The notes: generated by a model from the letters alone, not told the origin. DNA of 64,000 nt from Humulus lupulus (GCF_963169125.1 NC_084793.1:45069578-45133577); one strand, 5' to 3'; positions 35,240 to 45,758 are shown, numbered from the stretch's first letter. Numbers and translations are program-made.

Positions 35240-36116
35240 TGTTGACGCCGTTTTTCGTCAACTTAAAACGTAGGGCAATTAAACAATAGAAACTATGACG
35301 CAGATGAATAATACAGTAAAACAACAAGAATTTTAGGTGGTTCAGCAGTTAACTCTACCTAGTCCACGAGTCTATTTTATTAAGACTTTGGAATTTTCAG
35401 GAAATCCTTCAGGGATGAATTCTCCAAAAATTCTCTCAAGATATCAAAAATCCGTCATTGACAAATGTTCATGACCTCCCTATTTATAGAGGGTTCTCAT
35501 AGTTTATTCACACATATTTCGGGATGATACTCTTTTTTTTTTTTGATGAAAAGGAAATATATTGAAAACAAACCATGATACTCTTATTTATTAATGACAA
35601 TAATGATATTAAATTATGTAACTCCTATATACAAGGAAACGTCCCCTGAAGACCAGGGGGCGTATAACAGACTTGTTAATATCCCTTTAATGTTGGGATG
35701 TTACAACAATAAATATCTTTAAATGCATGTAACGCGTCTCATCTGATGACCCATTAAGTCATTCGAGGTTGGCAATCAGCATCATGTCGATCCAGATCTA
35801 TAGATAAGTTATGAGCTAGTCACCCTGCCCCAAGACCAGCTTGGAGCGGGTAAATACCACCGAGGCTGTTACACTCCGAGCTTATACTCATGCCAAGCTC
35901 GGGCTACTTGATCCACAGACACCCGACAACGAATATACTCCGATGCTTTGTCTTTCGAGCTTAGAAAGAACTTCGAGGTTACATATCTTCGAGGTTGCCA
36001 CCTTGCTTCGAGGGTTTGGCATCTGGACCACGAGCATGCACTTTAGATATCATGAGCTCACACCTGACGAATCCAGCTTTCGAGGTCACAATCTCAGGTC
36101 TCGAAACCTGGGTGTT
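35240..36116 (-). repeat. 3' LTR of the gypsy derivative (first ~4 bp lost)
   Basis: Colinear with 46593-47421 but with a 51-bp addition (LINE tail plus its duplication) near 35535. On the minus strand the start TGTTACACCC is reduced to the ACACCC shared with gag. The frame 35841-36224 (+) reads across this LTR and is not a gene. TATA (CTCTATAAATAGGG on the minus strand) is near 35490. Confidence 0.85.
35535..35574 (-). mobile_element. Very short LINE 3' tail insertion
   Basis: On the minus strand a ~28-nt tail (...TTTCCTTTTCATC) followed by ~12 A. It is flanked by the 11-bp duplication ATGATACTCTT (35524-35534 and 35575-35585) and absent from the sister LTR. Poly-A tail and long duplication indicate target-primed insertion of a strongly 5'-truncated LINE. 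Confidence 0.75.
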
Positions 36117-36605
36117 AAATGTACTCAAATGACTGTACGGGTCGGATATCCCTTCAAAAGGCGGGACATGAGGAATCTGAAACCCTTGAGGAAACGGAGT
36201 GTTGGAAATATGGGGAGCGAATGATTCAAGCTTCTCATCAGAATCCTCGTCCCGACTTCGACCTCGCTCATCCTACAAGAGCCTAAATGCTCTTTCCAGC
36301 TCATCAATTCTATCTTGAACTGGGTCCATAGGGGGTCTCGCCTGAAATCGGCTATCATTGATCACAATTCCAGGCTCGCGTCTTCACAGGGGATCTTTGC
36401 GCCCATTTAGGCGATCTCTTAGGTCTGGGTTCGAGGGATTACCACTACCCCAATTTTGATTCAGGTGCTCCCGTAGGAGTGGTTCCTTTGGTTTCCAGTA
36501 TTTCTACGTCCTTGATCATACATGCTGACTGATCTGGTGTCCCCTGAGTCATCATTGGCGAGGCTTGTCACATGATTGTTCCGAGATGGATTTCTTTCAT
36601 GCTGC
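36117..36605 (-). pseudogene. Gypsy gag, downstream part
   Basis: Minus strand, continuing the frame of 46543-45759 after removal of the CACTA and one copy of CTC. It reads ...NNHVTSLANDDSGD..., LRDRLNGRKDPL, DRIDELERAFRLL and GFQIPHVPPFEGISDPYSHL, homologous to the Tat gag at 17880-18290 (LRDRLNSQRGDP; GFRMPHLSKFNRDGDPSDHL). One frame change and two stops. It ends at the LTR junction before most of the capsid-like domain. Confidence 0.75.
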
Positions 36606-36776
36606 CTCTACTACACCAATAACCCCTTTTTATAATACATGAATACAACACTAATGAAAAATTATTATAATTGAGTTAAAAATATGGGCGGCAAACCCAC
36701 ACTAAAAGCTCGGTAATTTAATTATGGGAAAGAGATTATTTCTAACTTTTATTTTCCTTTTATTTTCGCAGGTCTA

Positions 36777-37129
36777 ACTTTACAAGAGCTCAACCCTTTC
36801 CATCTCTCTCACCTCATCCCATTAACTCATCTGGGCCTCTCCTAAATCTGCTACAAGAGCTGCTCATAAGTCTTGCGCCGATCCTGTTTTCCTTTCTTAA
36901 GCCTTGCACCGATCCCCTCCCGGCTTTCCTTCCTTAAGCCTTGCGCCGATAGTGTTCTCCCAAACTTCTGCCGTTGTCCATCTCTACTTCTCGGTCCAGT
37001 GAGCAAGCTCATTAAAAACCCAACTCGGCTTCTACACCATCGATTTTCTCAACAGGGAAGACCCGACGACTCTCTTCCTCCATCGTCATCGCTCAGCTCA
37101 GTCCATCTCTACTTCTCGGTCCAATAAGG
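36777..37129 (+). other. Leader-like exon with splice donor at CACTA left side
   Basis: A C/T-rich, GC-richer stretch with three copies of a TTAAGCCTTGCRCCGAT-like unit (about 36870-36950), ending CAATAAG before GTAACT at 37130, a good plant donor. The frame 36873-37127 (84 codons) shows no known protein. It may be the first exon of a transcript running through the carried fragments. 37131-37914 holds no recognisable gene. Confidence 0.35.
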
Positions 37130-37914
37130 TAACTAAATATTTTTTTATTCTATTTTCATTGTTTATATATATTTGAATATCATATATTTTGGGAATATAC
37201 TTGTGATTTGTTCCTGGTAGAAAAAACTTTTAATCTACTTCATCTCAAGGAATTTTTAAGAATGAGTATATATCTCATTTCTATACAGAATTCTCTTCTA
37301 TTAGGAGAACAAAATCGCATTCATGAAGCACAATGGAACTCAAAATAGTTATGACAATGTCTGTAAAATTGTTCTTCACTTTGTCAGAACTCAATTGGGG
37401 AATTCATATGCAATATATGGTGTCTTTATCCTAATTTTTCTTTTAAAACTACAAAAACAAAGAATCATTTGAAACACTTGGGGATTTTGGTACCGATGGG
37501 TCTCCGAAGCCTGCTTTTTTGGGTTTGTCTTGGACCTCTTGGCTGATCATGTGCCATAAAACTTGCTTGAAGACTAGCCCTTGTGGGATCCATATGTTTT
37601 TTTGCTTTATATTTCATTACTTTTTGTATCATTTTTGTCCTCCTTTCTTTTTTTCTTTTCGGGTTATAAATTTTCTTGACTGAGTAGTTTAGTAAGATTG
37701 GTTATATATCTTCAGAAGCAAAGATCATATTAATTGACACCAAAAGACATCATTTGATAAACCCAACAAATTTAAGATTGATTGTTGGTGTTATCAGTAG
37801 AATCTAGAAAGGTGTGGAATCTTTAAAATTTTCCAAGAGAATTTATTTATTCAGACTTAGGATTCAGGCTTTCTCTAAACCATGTAAACATTGAAGATTA
37901 ATAGTGATTGAGGT

Positions 37915-38190
37915 AGGCTGGCTGCAGTGGGCAAAGGCACAGGGCTGGTGGTCAATCGGACTCTTCTGTTGAGGTTCAAGCCTTGGCCGCCGAAAAAGTC
38001 CCTCCTGATTGGTTTTCTTGGAGTCCTCCTTTTGAAATTCTGAATTTAGTTTCTTCTTTTTAGTATTGTAAGTTTTATCATATTAATAGACAATCAAATG
38101 CAGTTGCTTATGGCTTCTGGTTTTTGTAACCTCAGGGAGGGACCCTGCTGTGGTCTCGTTGCTCTGTTATTTTTAATATATAGATTTTCA
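37915..38190 (+). repeat. tRNA-derived SINE-like sequence
   Basis: A-box-like TGGCTGCAGTGG (37919-37930) and B box GGTTCAAGCCT (37973-37983) in the order and spacing of a Pol III internal promoter, followed by a body ending near gtggtctcgttgctctg and a T-rich tail. Ends are approximate and no target duplication is evident. Confidence 0.4.
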
Positions 38191-38506
38191 TGAGTAGTTT
38201 AGTTCATTGTTAAACTGGTTAGCCCATAAATGTTATGTCTTTTGCCTTATTCTTGAGAGGTAATGCATGATTCCATATCTTGTTTTTTCTAAAAAAAAAA
38301 TAATAGTTGTTGAGTTTTGTTTTATTTTGGTCTCTAATTAATCTACCAAGTTCAGAGTTTCTGACCCCCAGTTGAATTCAACTGCTTATTTTTTACTGCA
38401 AATCTTAACACAAACCAGATAGTCTAAATACATCTATTCTATCAATGGATGTTGCTTGGGCCATTGAATGATACTAATTCTGTCGTACTTTTGATTGTGT
38501 CTACAG

Positions 38507-39028
38507 GTTTGATGGCTTCATAAGCACATTCCAAGATAAACTCTTTAAAGGCTATGACATGGAGATTCATAATCAAATTTTCTACACAACAATGTGTTCT
38601 TGTGTTCTCAGCTTGACTGGTAAGATCCTTATTGCCTTTACAATTATTTTAAGGCATTTTCTCGACATAGTAATTAAATCTTGAAGTCAAGGAAGAACAT
38701 ATTTGTTATATTTGAAGTACTTAAATTGGTTACAAATCCTTCGTCTAATAATTATTATTGTCTTTTTTATTGACCCTTGATCACTACTGGAGTGAGCTTT
38801 GTGGTTGGGGAGTAGGGGGTTGAGAAGTTTGTTTGAAATCTCCCTTGACTCTCTCACAAACATACTTTTCGTATGCATACCAGTACTCCTTTTACGTTTT
38901 TGTTTATAATTTCTCCACATTTCACTTCGATAATGGCTCATCTTTATGTTACTCTTCAGGTCTAATTTTACAGAGCCATTTCCTGTTGTTAATAAAATTT
39001 GTCTCACACCATAATGAATTTGTCAACT
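38507..39028 (+). pseudogene. UDP-galactose/UDP-glucose transporter 5-like gene fragment, downstream exons
   Basis: Exon 38507-38619 (after ctacag, before GTAAGA) encodes FDGFISTFQDKLFKGYDMEI then HNQIFYTTMCSCVLSLT. Exon 38960-39028 (after cttcag, before GTGAGT) encodes LILQSHFLLLIKFVSHHNEF. These match consecutive exons of the plant UTR5-type nucleotide-sugar transporter (a multi-span Golgi/ER membrane protein). The phase fits: G|GT across the intron. Some changes from the usual protein (HFLLLIKF for HLLPAIEF). These C-proximal exons lie upstream of the N-proximal ones at 40016-40699, so the order is permuted and no full protein can be made. Confidence 0.82.
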
Positions 39029-39328
39029 GTGAGTGATCATTAGTTCATTCAGCTCATTAACTAAGATAACTTTTATTTGAACACTCACCACAATATGCGT
39101 AGATATTAGGCTGACTCCATATATACATGATTACGAGGCTTACAAAGTCTTGAATGTGATGATGTCAATGATATATATAATATTCAATAAGCAACAAATA
39201 TGGGTATAAAGTAATCAAATATGCTTTGTAGTTATTTTTGGTTAGCTTACACTAAAAATGGATAGTTATCAACTTATCCCATATTTTTTCACAGCCAAAT
39301 CTTTAGCCGCTGAATTGTGTGGACTGAG

Positions 39329-39374
39329 TAGCAAAGTGGGCTGGACTTCTCTCAGTTATGCAAGGTTCGACCCG
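39329..39374 (+). repeat. tRNA-like A and B boxes just upstream of the U6 promoter
   Basis: TAGCAAAGTGG (39329-39339) fits the A box and GGTTCGACCCG (39364-39374) the B box, 24 nt apart. Probably a remnant of a tRNA-derived SINE or tRNA gene. It ends 35 bp before the USE. Confidence 0.4.
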
Positions 39375-39409
39375 CAATGAATTTTGCAAGTCCCATAATT
39401 TTTCCAAGA

Positions 39410-39475
39410 GTCCCACATTGCTCAAATAACTATTGCTACATATGTTTATATACTCTAACATCGAAAGGAAAGCTT
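39410..39475 (+). promoter_or_regulatory. U6 promoter: USE and TATA box with Pol III spacing
   Basis: GTCCCACATTG (39410-39420) matches the plant upstream sequence element RTCCCACATCG with one change. TTTATATA (39445-39452) is the TATA box, starting 31 bp before the RNA start. The 24-bp gap between USE and TATA is that of plant Pol III snRNA genes (Pol II snRNA genes have about 10 bp more). Confidence 0.85.
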
Positions 39476-39495
39476 GTCCCTTCGGGGACATCCGA

Positions 39496-39527
<32 letters not shown>

Positions 39528-39577
39528 GGCCCCTGCGCAAGGATGACACGCACAAATCGAGAAATGGTCCAATTTTT
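39476..39577 (+). ncRNA. U6: U6 spliceosomal snRNA
   Basis: The RNA starts GTCCCTTCGGGGACATCCG (5' stem-loop), contains the invariant ACAGAGA box that pairs with the 5' splice site and the AGC triad of the catalytic core (GATTAGCATGG), and ends ATCGAGAAATGGTCCAA followed by seven T. The length of about 102 nt and every conserved block agree with plant U6. It forms the catalytic core of the spliceosome with U2. By eye there is no damaging change, and promoter and terminator are present, so it may be functional even though it lies inside a CACTA element. The open frame that crosses it (39377-39622) is not a gene. Confidence 0.95.
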
Positions 39578-39579
39578 TT
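39573..39579 (+). terminator. Pol III terminator of U6
   Basis: A run of seven T directly at the 3' end of the U6 sequence. Confidence 0.85.
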
Positions 39580-40015
39580 CCCCAAATCTATCATGATTTC
39601 GTTAAGTTTCTTCCTCCAGTAATGGATGTGAGATTCTAACTGGTCTAGTTTTGGTTATCTGAAAATCTCATCTTCTCAAGCTTCAGTTTTTTTTTTAAAA
39701 TTCATTTTGGTATCTTAGTAGTGATTTTATTTCTGCTATGTTTTTTGGTATATGAGAAGAAAGTGCATATGAAAATGTTGCGTACTAGGCGTTTGATGAT
39801 AATTCTCAAAGAATCTAAATTATTTTTTGAATTTGGGATTTGATTTTAAATTGGTAAGTACTGTTATTATATTTTCAACTTTGGGTACTCATTACTTTTC
39901 TGGTTGAATTTTCATCCCATTTTTCTGGGCCATATTTGTATTCAGTACAGAGTTCTGAACCACAATAGAACTACTATTAACTAGAACATTCATGTTCTTG
40001 GTTTTTGTTTCTCAG

Positions 40016-40699
40016 GCAAGTAAAAAAGCCTTGGATCCAGTTGCTCCAGTTTATAAGTACTGTCTTGTATCAGTATCTAACATATTAACTTCAACATGCC
40101 AAAATGAGGTTAGTTGTCTCCATTTTCAGCGTTCAAGTCTAGCTGATATGAGATGCGTGGTTGCAAAGTTTTTCAATTGTAAGATTATTTTATATTTATA
40201 CTGTTGATACATTCAAGTAACTAGCCTTTTTTTCCAGGCCTTCAAATATGTCAGTTTTCCTATTCAGATACATGTTATGGTAAGATATATTATACAGTTT
40301 ATTATTTTGATCACCATTTAGTATATGTTTGTTTCTTAAAAAGCCAACCTTGTATCTGGCTGTGTAGTTAAGAAGTGTTATTTTGGGTTACAATTCCAGT
40401 GATCTTATTCTCAATATGTTTTAGATGTATTACACTTTCTGTTTTTGAATATCAACTTTTACATCTCTTAATAAATTAATAATTCTTTGGTTGTTGCTAA
40501 ATCTTGTGACTTTGATAGTTTGAGCCAAAGAATTCTTAAGTAGCTTTGGATGTATGTTATATACACAGGAAGTATGCAAGTATATGTTTATAGGTTGGCT
40601 AATCTTCCATTCTTTTATATGCAGAAGAAATACAAGGGACAAGACTACTTTTTTGCTTTTCTAGTAACAGTGGGATGTTCGATTTTTATTTTATATCTG
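40016..40699 (+). pseudogene. UDP-galactose/UDP-glucose transporter 5-like gene fragment, upstream exons
   Basis: Exon 40016-40108 (after ctcag, before GTTAGT) encodes ASKKALDPVAPVYKYCLVSV then SNILTSTCQNE. Exon 40238-40279 encodes AFKYVSFPIQ and then diverges, lacking the LAKCAKMIP part. Exon 40625-40699 (after tgcag, before GTAATG) encodes KKYKGQDYFFAFLVTVGCSI then FILYL. They correspond to the part of the UTR5-type transporter that precedes the exons found at 38507-39028. Introns are kept, so genomic DNA rather than cDNA was captured. Position 40700-41400 shows no further exon. Confidence 0.82.
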
Positions 40700-41400
40700 G
40701 TAATGACTACATCCTTAGTCTCAGATCAAGGTCTGATTTTATTACTTGAACCAAGCACATGCTTGTGAATTGTTTTTTATGTTGAAATTATGTTAGCATG
40801 CAACTATTTTGAGGAATGAATCGTACGTGTAATACCTTCTTCTCAAATTAACCTTTGTTAGAACATAGAACATCAAATCTTAACACAACCAGATAGCCAA
40901 TCCAATTATTGGTACTTTTTGTTTTTTTTTTCCTAATTTGTATTTAAAACAAATTCTTTGCTAAAAGTCTTTATGTTGTTGATCTAGTTTGTATATTATT
41001 TATGGAATTTGAGAAGAGGTTACTTGCATGGTTCATATCAAGATAATGATCAATCAAAGATCGTTTTATATATACTATAATTCATTTACATTATATCAGC
41101 TGCATATGATGATTATGATTATGGGATTTTGGTCCCCAAGCCCTAAATATCTTACTCTGCATGTGGTTGAATACTTGAATTAGGATACAATATAAAGAGA
41201 GGAAAGCAGATATTGTTATTTTTCGATAACTCTGCTTTGAATATTGTTCCTTCTATATAAAAATAGTAAAAAATCAAATTCTTAACTATACTCAACAATA
41301 TCATAACATATACTATTACTATTACCCTTTCTCTCCCTATCCTCTCTGTCTTTCTCTCTAAACAGTTGAGTGTTCTGATTAAGTTTTCATGGGAAATAAC

Positions 41401-41476
41401 ATGGCAGATGTACTAAGTGAGGAATAGATTGTTGAGTTTAAAGAAGCTTTTTGTCTTTTTGACAAGGATGGAGATG
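41401..41476 (+). pseudogene. Calmodulin exon 1 fragment with early stop
   Basis: ATG at 41401 gives MADVLSEE, a TAG at codon 9 (normally Gln), then IVEFKEAFCLFDKDGDG, the first EF-hand of calmodulin. The exon is 76 nt and ends in the first base of the Gly-26 codon before GTGAGT, exactly the conserved intron site of plant calmodulin genes. A pyrimidine-rich leader (about 41330-41370) precedes it. The remaining exon (three EF-hands) is not present downstream, so this is a captured genomic fragment. 41477-43600 has no other gene I recognise. Confidence 0.85.
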
Positions 41477-43600
41477 GTGAGTTTTCTGCAATCTCCTCAA
41501 TTATTGGTTAGTATTAATGGATGTTTTTTTTTTTTTGGTTTTAATATGGCTAGCAGATAGTAGTATAGTATAAAGTTGCTGGTTCTCAGATTTTATTGGA
41601 GCATCTTGCATTTGTTGTAAGCACAGTATTTCAAGTACCACTGTTGGTAGCTTCTGAAATTCCTAGTCTTCTTGAGATTTCACTTGGCAATTAGTTTCTT
41701 TAGTATTGGAGTTTAGTTGGTGGCTATTGCATAGGTATGGTTAAGACTAGTAACGTGTAAATTTAATATTGTAGCATTTATTATGAAATGGTTTTGTTAA
41801 CATAGTTTTTACTTTATTAAAAAAAACACAGTTTTTTACTTGCATGCTTTTCTTTTTATTGAAAAGAAAAGGAATCATTATTACTCCATGGTATTTGGAA
41901 ATGAGATTCAGTAAGGCACCTTTAGTTTTGAGCTTTGTTTCTTATTTTATCTCTCTTTTCTGAAAAACTCTAATTTGTTTCTAATTCCCTAGAGTTCATC
42001 TACGCATCTTGTCTCTCCCTGCCTTAACTAGGAATCACTCATTCCAATACAAAGGGACCAAGCCCAAATGAATCCTCATCCTATTTCTCAGTTCGTGTGT
42101 ATGAATTGTCCTTTCCCTTTCTTTTTCTCCTGAGTTGCATAGGTCTGGTTTCCTTTACTCTCAAATGTGATAAGTTTCAATTCTTGTATTTAATGACCTT
42201 ATTTGTTTTATTTTTCCTCTGAAATTAGTTTCTCTCTATGTTCTTTGTTCCTTTTGTTTTTCTTGATTTATATTATTTCTTTATGGGAGTGATTTTAGTA
42301 ACAATAAGAAACTAGCTTTTGGTGTTGAAGAGAATGACTTTCTGATCATCCCTTGAGTATAGAGCGTATAGTAACAATAAGAAATTTTTAAAGGGATTCA
42401 TTATTTTGAGTTTTTATTTTCAGATCTACCTGATTTGGTAGCGAGTGAAGATGGGTTTTTCTATACACCTTATGCTATCGGGCCCCCTTCCGAGTCCAAG
42501 CATTTGTATTGAATGGTTACAACTCTCACGCCTTATGGGTGTTTATCGTTTACTCTATTTCTTATATCAAATCTGCTAATCTTTTTATACACACTGATTT
42601 TTTTTTATAGTCATTGGGTCGTGTATCACTATAATATATTGTGTATATATAAATAAATTAGCAAGGTGATTCTATCCTCTCAGTTCTCTGTTCGCACATT
42701 TCTTTCCTCACTTATTTTGTTCTTTCTTTGATACAAGTTTAGGTTCATATTTTAAATTATTTGAATATGGCAGTTTTAATTAATAATAGTCCTTTAGATT
42801 TTCCTTGTTTTTAACGTTATATATGGATGGTTACTTATGGAAGTATACTTGACTTTGATTTTATCATTTGACTATTAAGACTATGGAAGTTTTATTGCTA
42901 GCATCATGGAAATATGGTTGTAGCTTATTTTTCAACATTTTACTTCAACATGGGATTTGTTGTGTGTCATCCACAATGATGTCTCCTAGTTAAGGTGAGT
43001 AATGATTTTAATTCTTAATCTATATTGGTTTTATCTTAATTGTCAGCAAAGCTTTGTGAAGGATCATTTGGTTTCACCTTATTTTTTATTTATTTATTTA
43101 TTTTGCTTTAACTTTAATGCTGAAAATGTGTTTGAGAAAATACCCCATAGAATGACAATTGTGTTCATAGTTTTTTTGCATAGTGGGTTTCACGATAATT
43201 TATTTTGATGTTTTTGTCCTTTGTCTTATTGATTATAGGCTACAACTTTAGCATATTATTTGGGTTGTGTTCATTTTTGTGTTTGTGTGAGTTTTTGGAT
43301 TTTTCATTAACTTTACTGCATAATTATTTATTTTACAGCAATTTTATAGTCTAATTATTGATTATGAGCTCTCTTTTTGTTGTTTGGTTTGATAGTACTG
43401 ATACTTTACAAGGATGATTGGCCTAGCTGCTGATTATTGTCCAAGATTCATTCTATAATTAAGACAGAAAGTATGCTTTTTAGTTTGGAAAATTACAAGA
43501 GATGAACATCCATACTCTAATTTTAGTCTTACAAGAGATGTGTTATATTTTATTTTCATTATAAATTCTATCTTATGTTGTTTATCCTTATATAATGCAG

Positions 43601-43692
43601 ATGCTAAAGAAGCTAAGCAAACAATTACGTGGCGAGGATTGGAATTGGAACAACTTAAACACATTATGTTGGGCAATAGGGTCTATATTTGG
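43601..43692 (+). pseudogene. Exportin-1 (XPO1/CRM1) exon fragment
   Basis: After an acceptor (tataatgcag) the frame reads [20 protein letters not shown] then [11 protein letters not shown], matching the well conserved XPO1 segment (usually [30 protein letters not shown]). Exportin-1 is the nuclear export receptor for leucine-rich export signals. Only this one exon is seen and its 3' side runs into a weak donor-like GGGTTTG. 43693-44580 holds nothing I can name; the minus frame 44213-44437 is unrecognised. Confidence 0.8.
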
Positions 43693-44580
43693 GTTTGATT
43701 ATGACTGTGTTGATTCTTTATTTCTTCTCCATAGTTATCTTTAGTTGATATTTATGAAATGGGTTATCTTTATTGATTATAATTGCTTGGGTTATATGTC
43801 AACCTTTAGAAGACCTTGATTGGATATGGATACAGATTGTTCAATGATTGCTTATATTGGATCTTTTTTCTTTGTATATTTTACTATAATGGCTTTGCAA
43901 CATCACCATAATCTAGCTCATCCTATTGTAAATTATGAAAATTTGGTTACATTGGAGCCCTAGAAGCTCTCAAGATATTTATTATATTCTTAGTTTTGTA
44001 AATTGTTACAAGCTCCATTAATAAGATCTAGATAATATATTGTGTGCTTGTGCTTGATTATTTGTATTTCTGAACACTGCCGACCTAGTGTTTTACATAC
44101 TCAAATTTTTCTATAAATGTTTACATTATTAAGTCTTCCAGAGTATCCAATGGAGTTCTATTCCAAGATAAGAACTCATATGGTTCTTTCCTATCATTAT
44201 CTTCTAGTACTTTTATACTAACATATGCTCTCCCGTGTCGGGTTGGATTTGTTGCTGTGTTTGTAATGAGGCATAGAGGCCAGGTTGGAGGGGGCAGAAG
44301 TCAGTTACAGCATATAGTGAATGTAATTGCTCTAAATATGGTATGTCCTCACTTTTGGATGAGCAAATTTTAAATCTCTGTTTACTGTCAAAACTTGAAA
44401 GCTGAGGGCCTGTTCTGCCATATTGAATCTTCTCCATTGATCTGACTTGAATCTGAATGATTCATTTAACATGATTTGTCTATATATTATTTGTTTCTCA
44501 CTTTTGCTCCAGCTTGCTTAATGACCATAAGAATATACTTCACAGGTTATTGGCTGAGGGATTTCAGAAACTATTAATAG

Positions 44581-44781
44581 ACCCACTCAAATATTGTCTT
44601 TCCTTTGCATTTTCATTCTCTATCATATTAGTTCTTTCTGGTGTGCTTTCTTTCTCCATGTTGGTTGCTTTGTCCATGGCTGAGATTTGTTCTTCTTACC
44701 TTACTTCTGGGGTCTCTACTATTAGAGTACCAAGCTTGCTGGCCCAAAATGGTCACCATTTGCTTCATGGATAACTGGCTG
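44581..44781 (+). pseudogene. BAT1-type amino-acid permease exon fragment
   Basis: The frame reads LSFAFSFSIILVLSG, then LVALSMAEICSSYLTSG, and after a 1-nt frame change GLYY, stop, STKLAGPKWSPFASWITG, ending before GTATGT at 44782. This matches the first membrane spans of plant bidirectional amino-acid transporter 1 (APC family; SMAEICSSYPTSGGLYYW...). Part of the segment between SG and LV is missing, W has become a stop (TAG), and no other exons follow. Confidence 0.78.
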
Positions 44782-45755
44782 GTATGTAATAATATTCTTT
44801 TTCTAACTGTTAACTTGGGAAAATGTCTTTCTTCAATTTTTTCTAGTTGACTATTTATACTCTGGCTTGGATCTTTTAGAGTTTCATTTGGGGTTTGAGA
44901 CTGTAATGCTTGCTTAGGTCTTATATTGTATACAGTTTTATTATTTGATTCATATTATTTAATTTTTTTAAGCATATACCTTACCTTTTATCTGCTATTG
45001 CAGGAGAAAAATGTCTCTTTCTCCATCAATTGGAGGAGAAAATGATTCTTAATTTTGAAGGCTTTGTGTTGGGCAGCTGTAGAATATTTTGTGCTGAAAG
45101 TAGTAACTTTTTAATATGTTGAATATTTAAGACTACTTGAATACTTAAAGAACATTTTGTTGTTGATGACAGTGTTGAATTTTTTAAACTAATTTGTAGA
45201 TTGTTAATACAATGTTGAATATTTTTACTTTTTGTTATTTGAAAATCAAATTCATTTGATGATGCTAGTATATATTAGAAAGCTAATTTTAATTATATAA
45301 AAAAAATTAAAATATAATAGAATAAATTAGTGTTATATAAATGAATATATAATGAGAATTTAAACTTATCTAAATATGAAAATAATACGAAAATTGTGTT
45401 ATAATATTTATTACAATAACACTTTTTATGTAAAGAATTTTGTTATGCAAACTTTATTATATAACACAAATAATGTGTTATACTAAAATGTAGTATAACA
45501 CAAATTTATAAGTATTGAAATGTGTTATATAATCGACTATAAATAATATAATTAAACACTTATCTATTTATTAAAATAACACAGAAAGTGTGTTATCGTT
45601 GACATTATAATAACACATATGTATAACAATGATAAAGTGTTATGTAAAGTATCCTGACCTACGATAACATAGTCGGTCTTAACACATCAAAAAGTGTTAT
45701 GGTATGTTTTGATAACACATTTTTGGTGTTATTAAAAGCATTTTTTCTTGTAGTG
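44782..45755 (+). other. CACTA right end: last exon-like piece and ATAACAC subterminal repeats
   Basis: An acceptor-like tattgcag (about 45003) precedes an unidentified exon-like piece. From about 45330 to the end the motif ATAACAC/GTGTTAT recurs at least fifteen times in both orientations, as in the transposase-binding subterminal regions of CACTA elements. Confidence 0.6.
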
Positions 45756-45758
45756 CTC

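Larger units (their letters stand above)
36609..45755 (+). mobile_element. 9.1-kb CACTA element carrying host gene fragments and U6 (Pack-CACTA-like)
   Basis: Left end TACTACACCAATAA, right end complement CACTACAAGAAAAA, target duplication CTC (36606-36608 and 45756-45758). The gag reading frame joins correctly when the insert is removed, which confirms the boundaries. Subterminal ATAACAC-type repeats are dense at the right (45330-45740). No CACTA transposase was seen, so it is non-autonomous. Inside, all on the plus strand: a leader-like first exon, UDP-sugar transporter exons, a U6 gene, calmodulin exon 1, an exportin-1 exon and a BAT1-type permease exon. Confidence 0.85.

Noticed and set aside
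35841..36224. 127-codon ORF, with a copy at 47143-47427
   Set aside because: Both lie on the wrong strand of a gypsy LTR and are similar only because the LTRs are copies.
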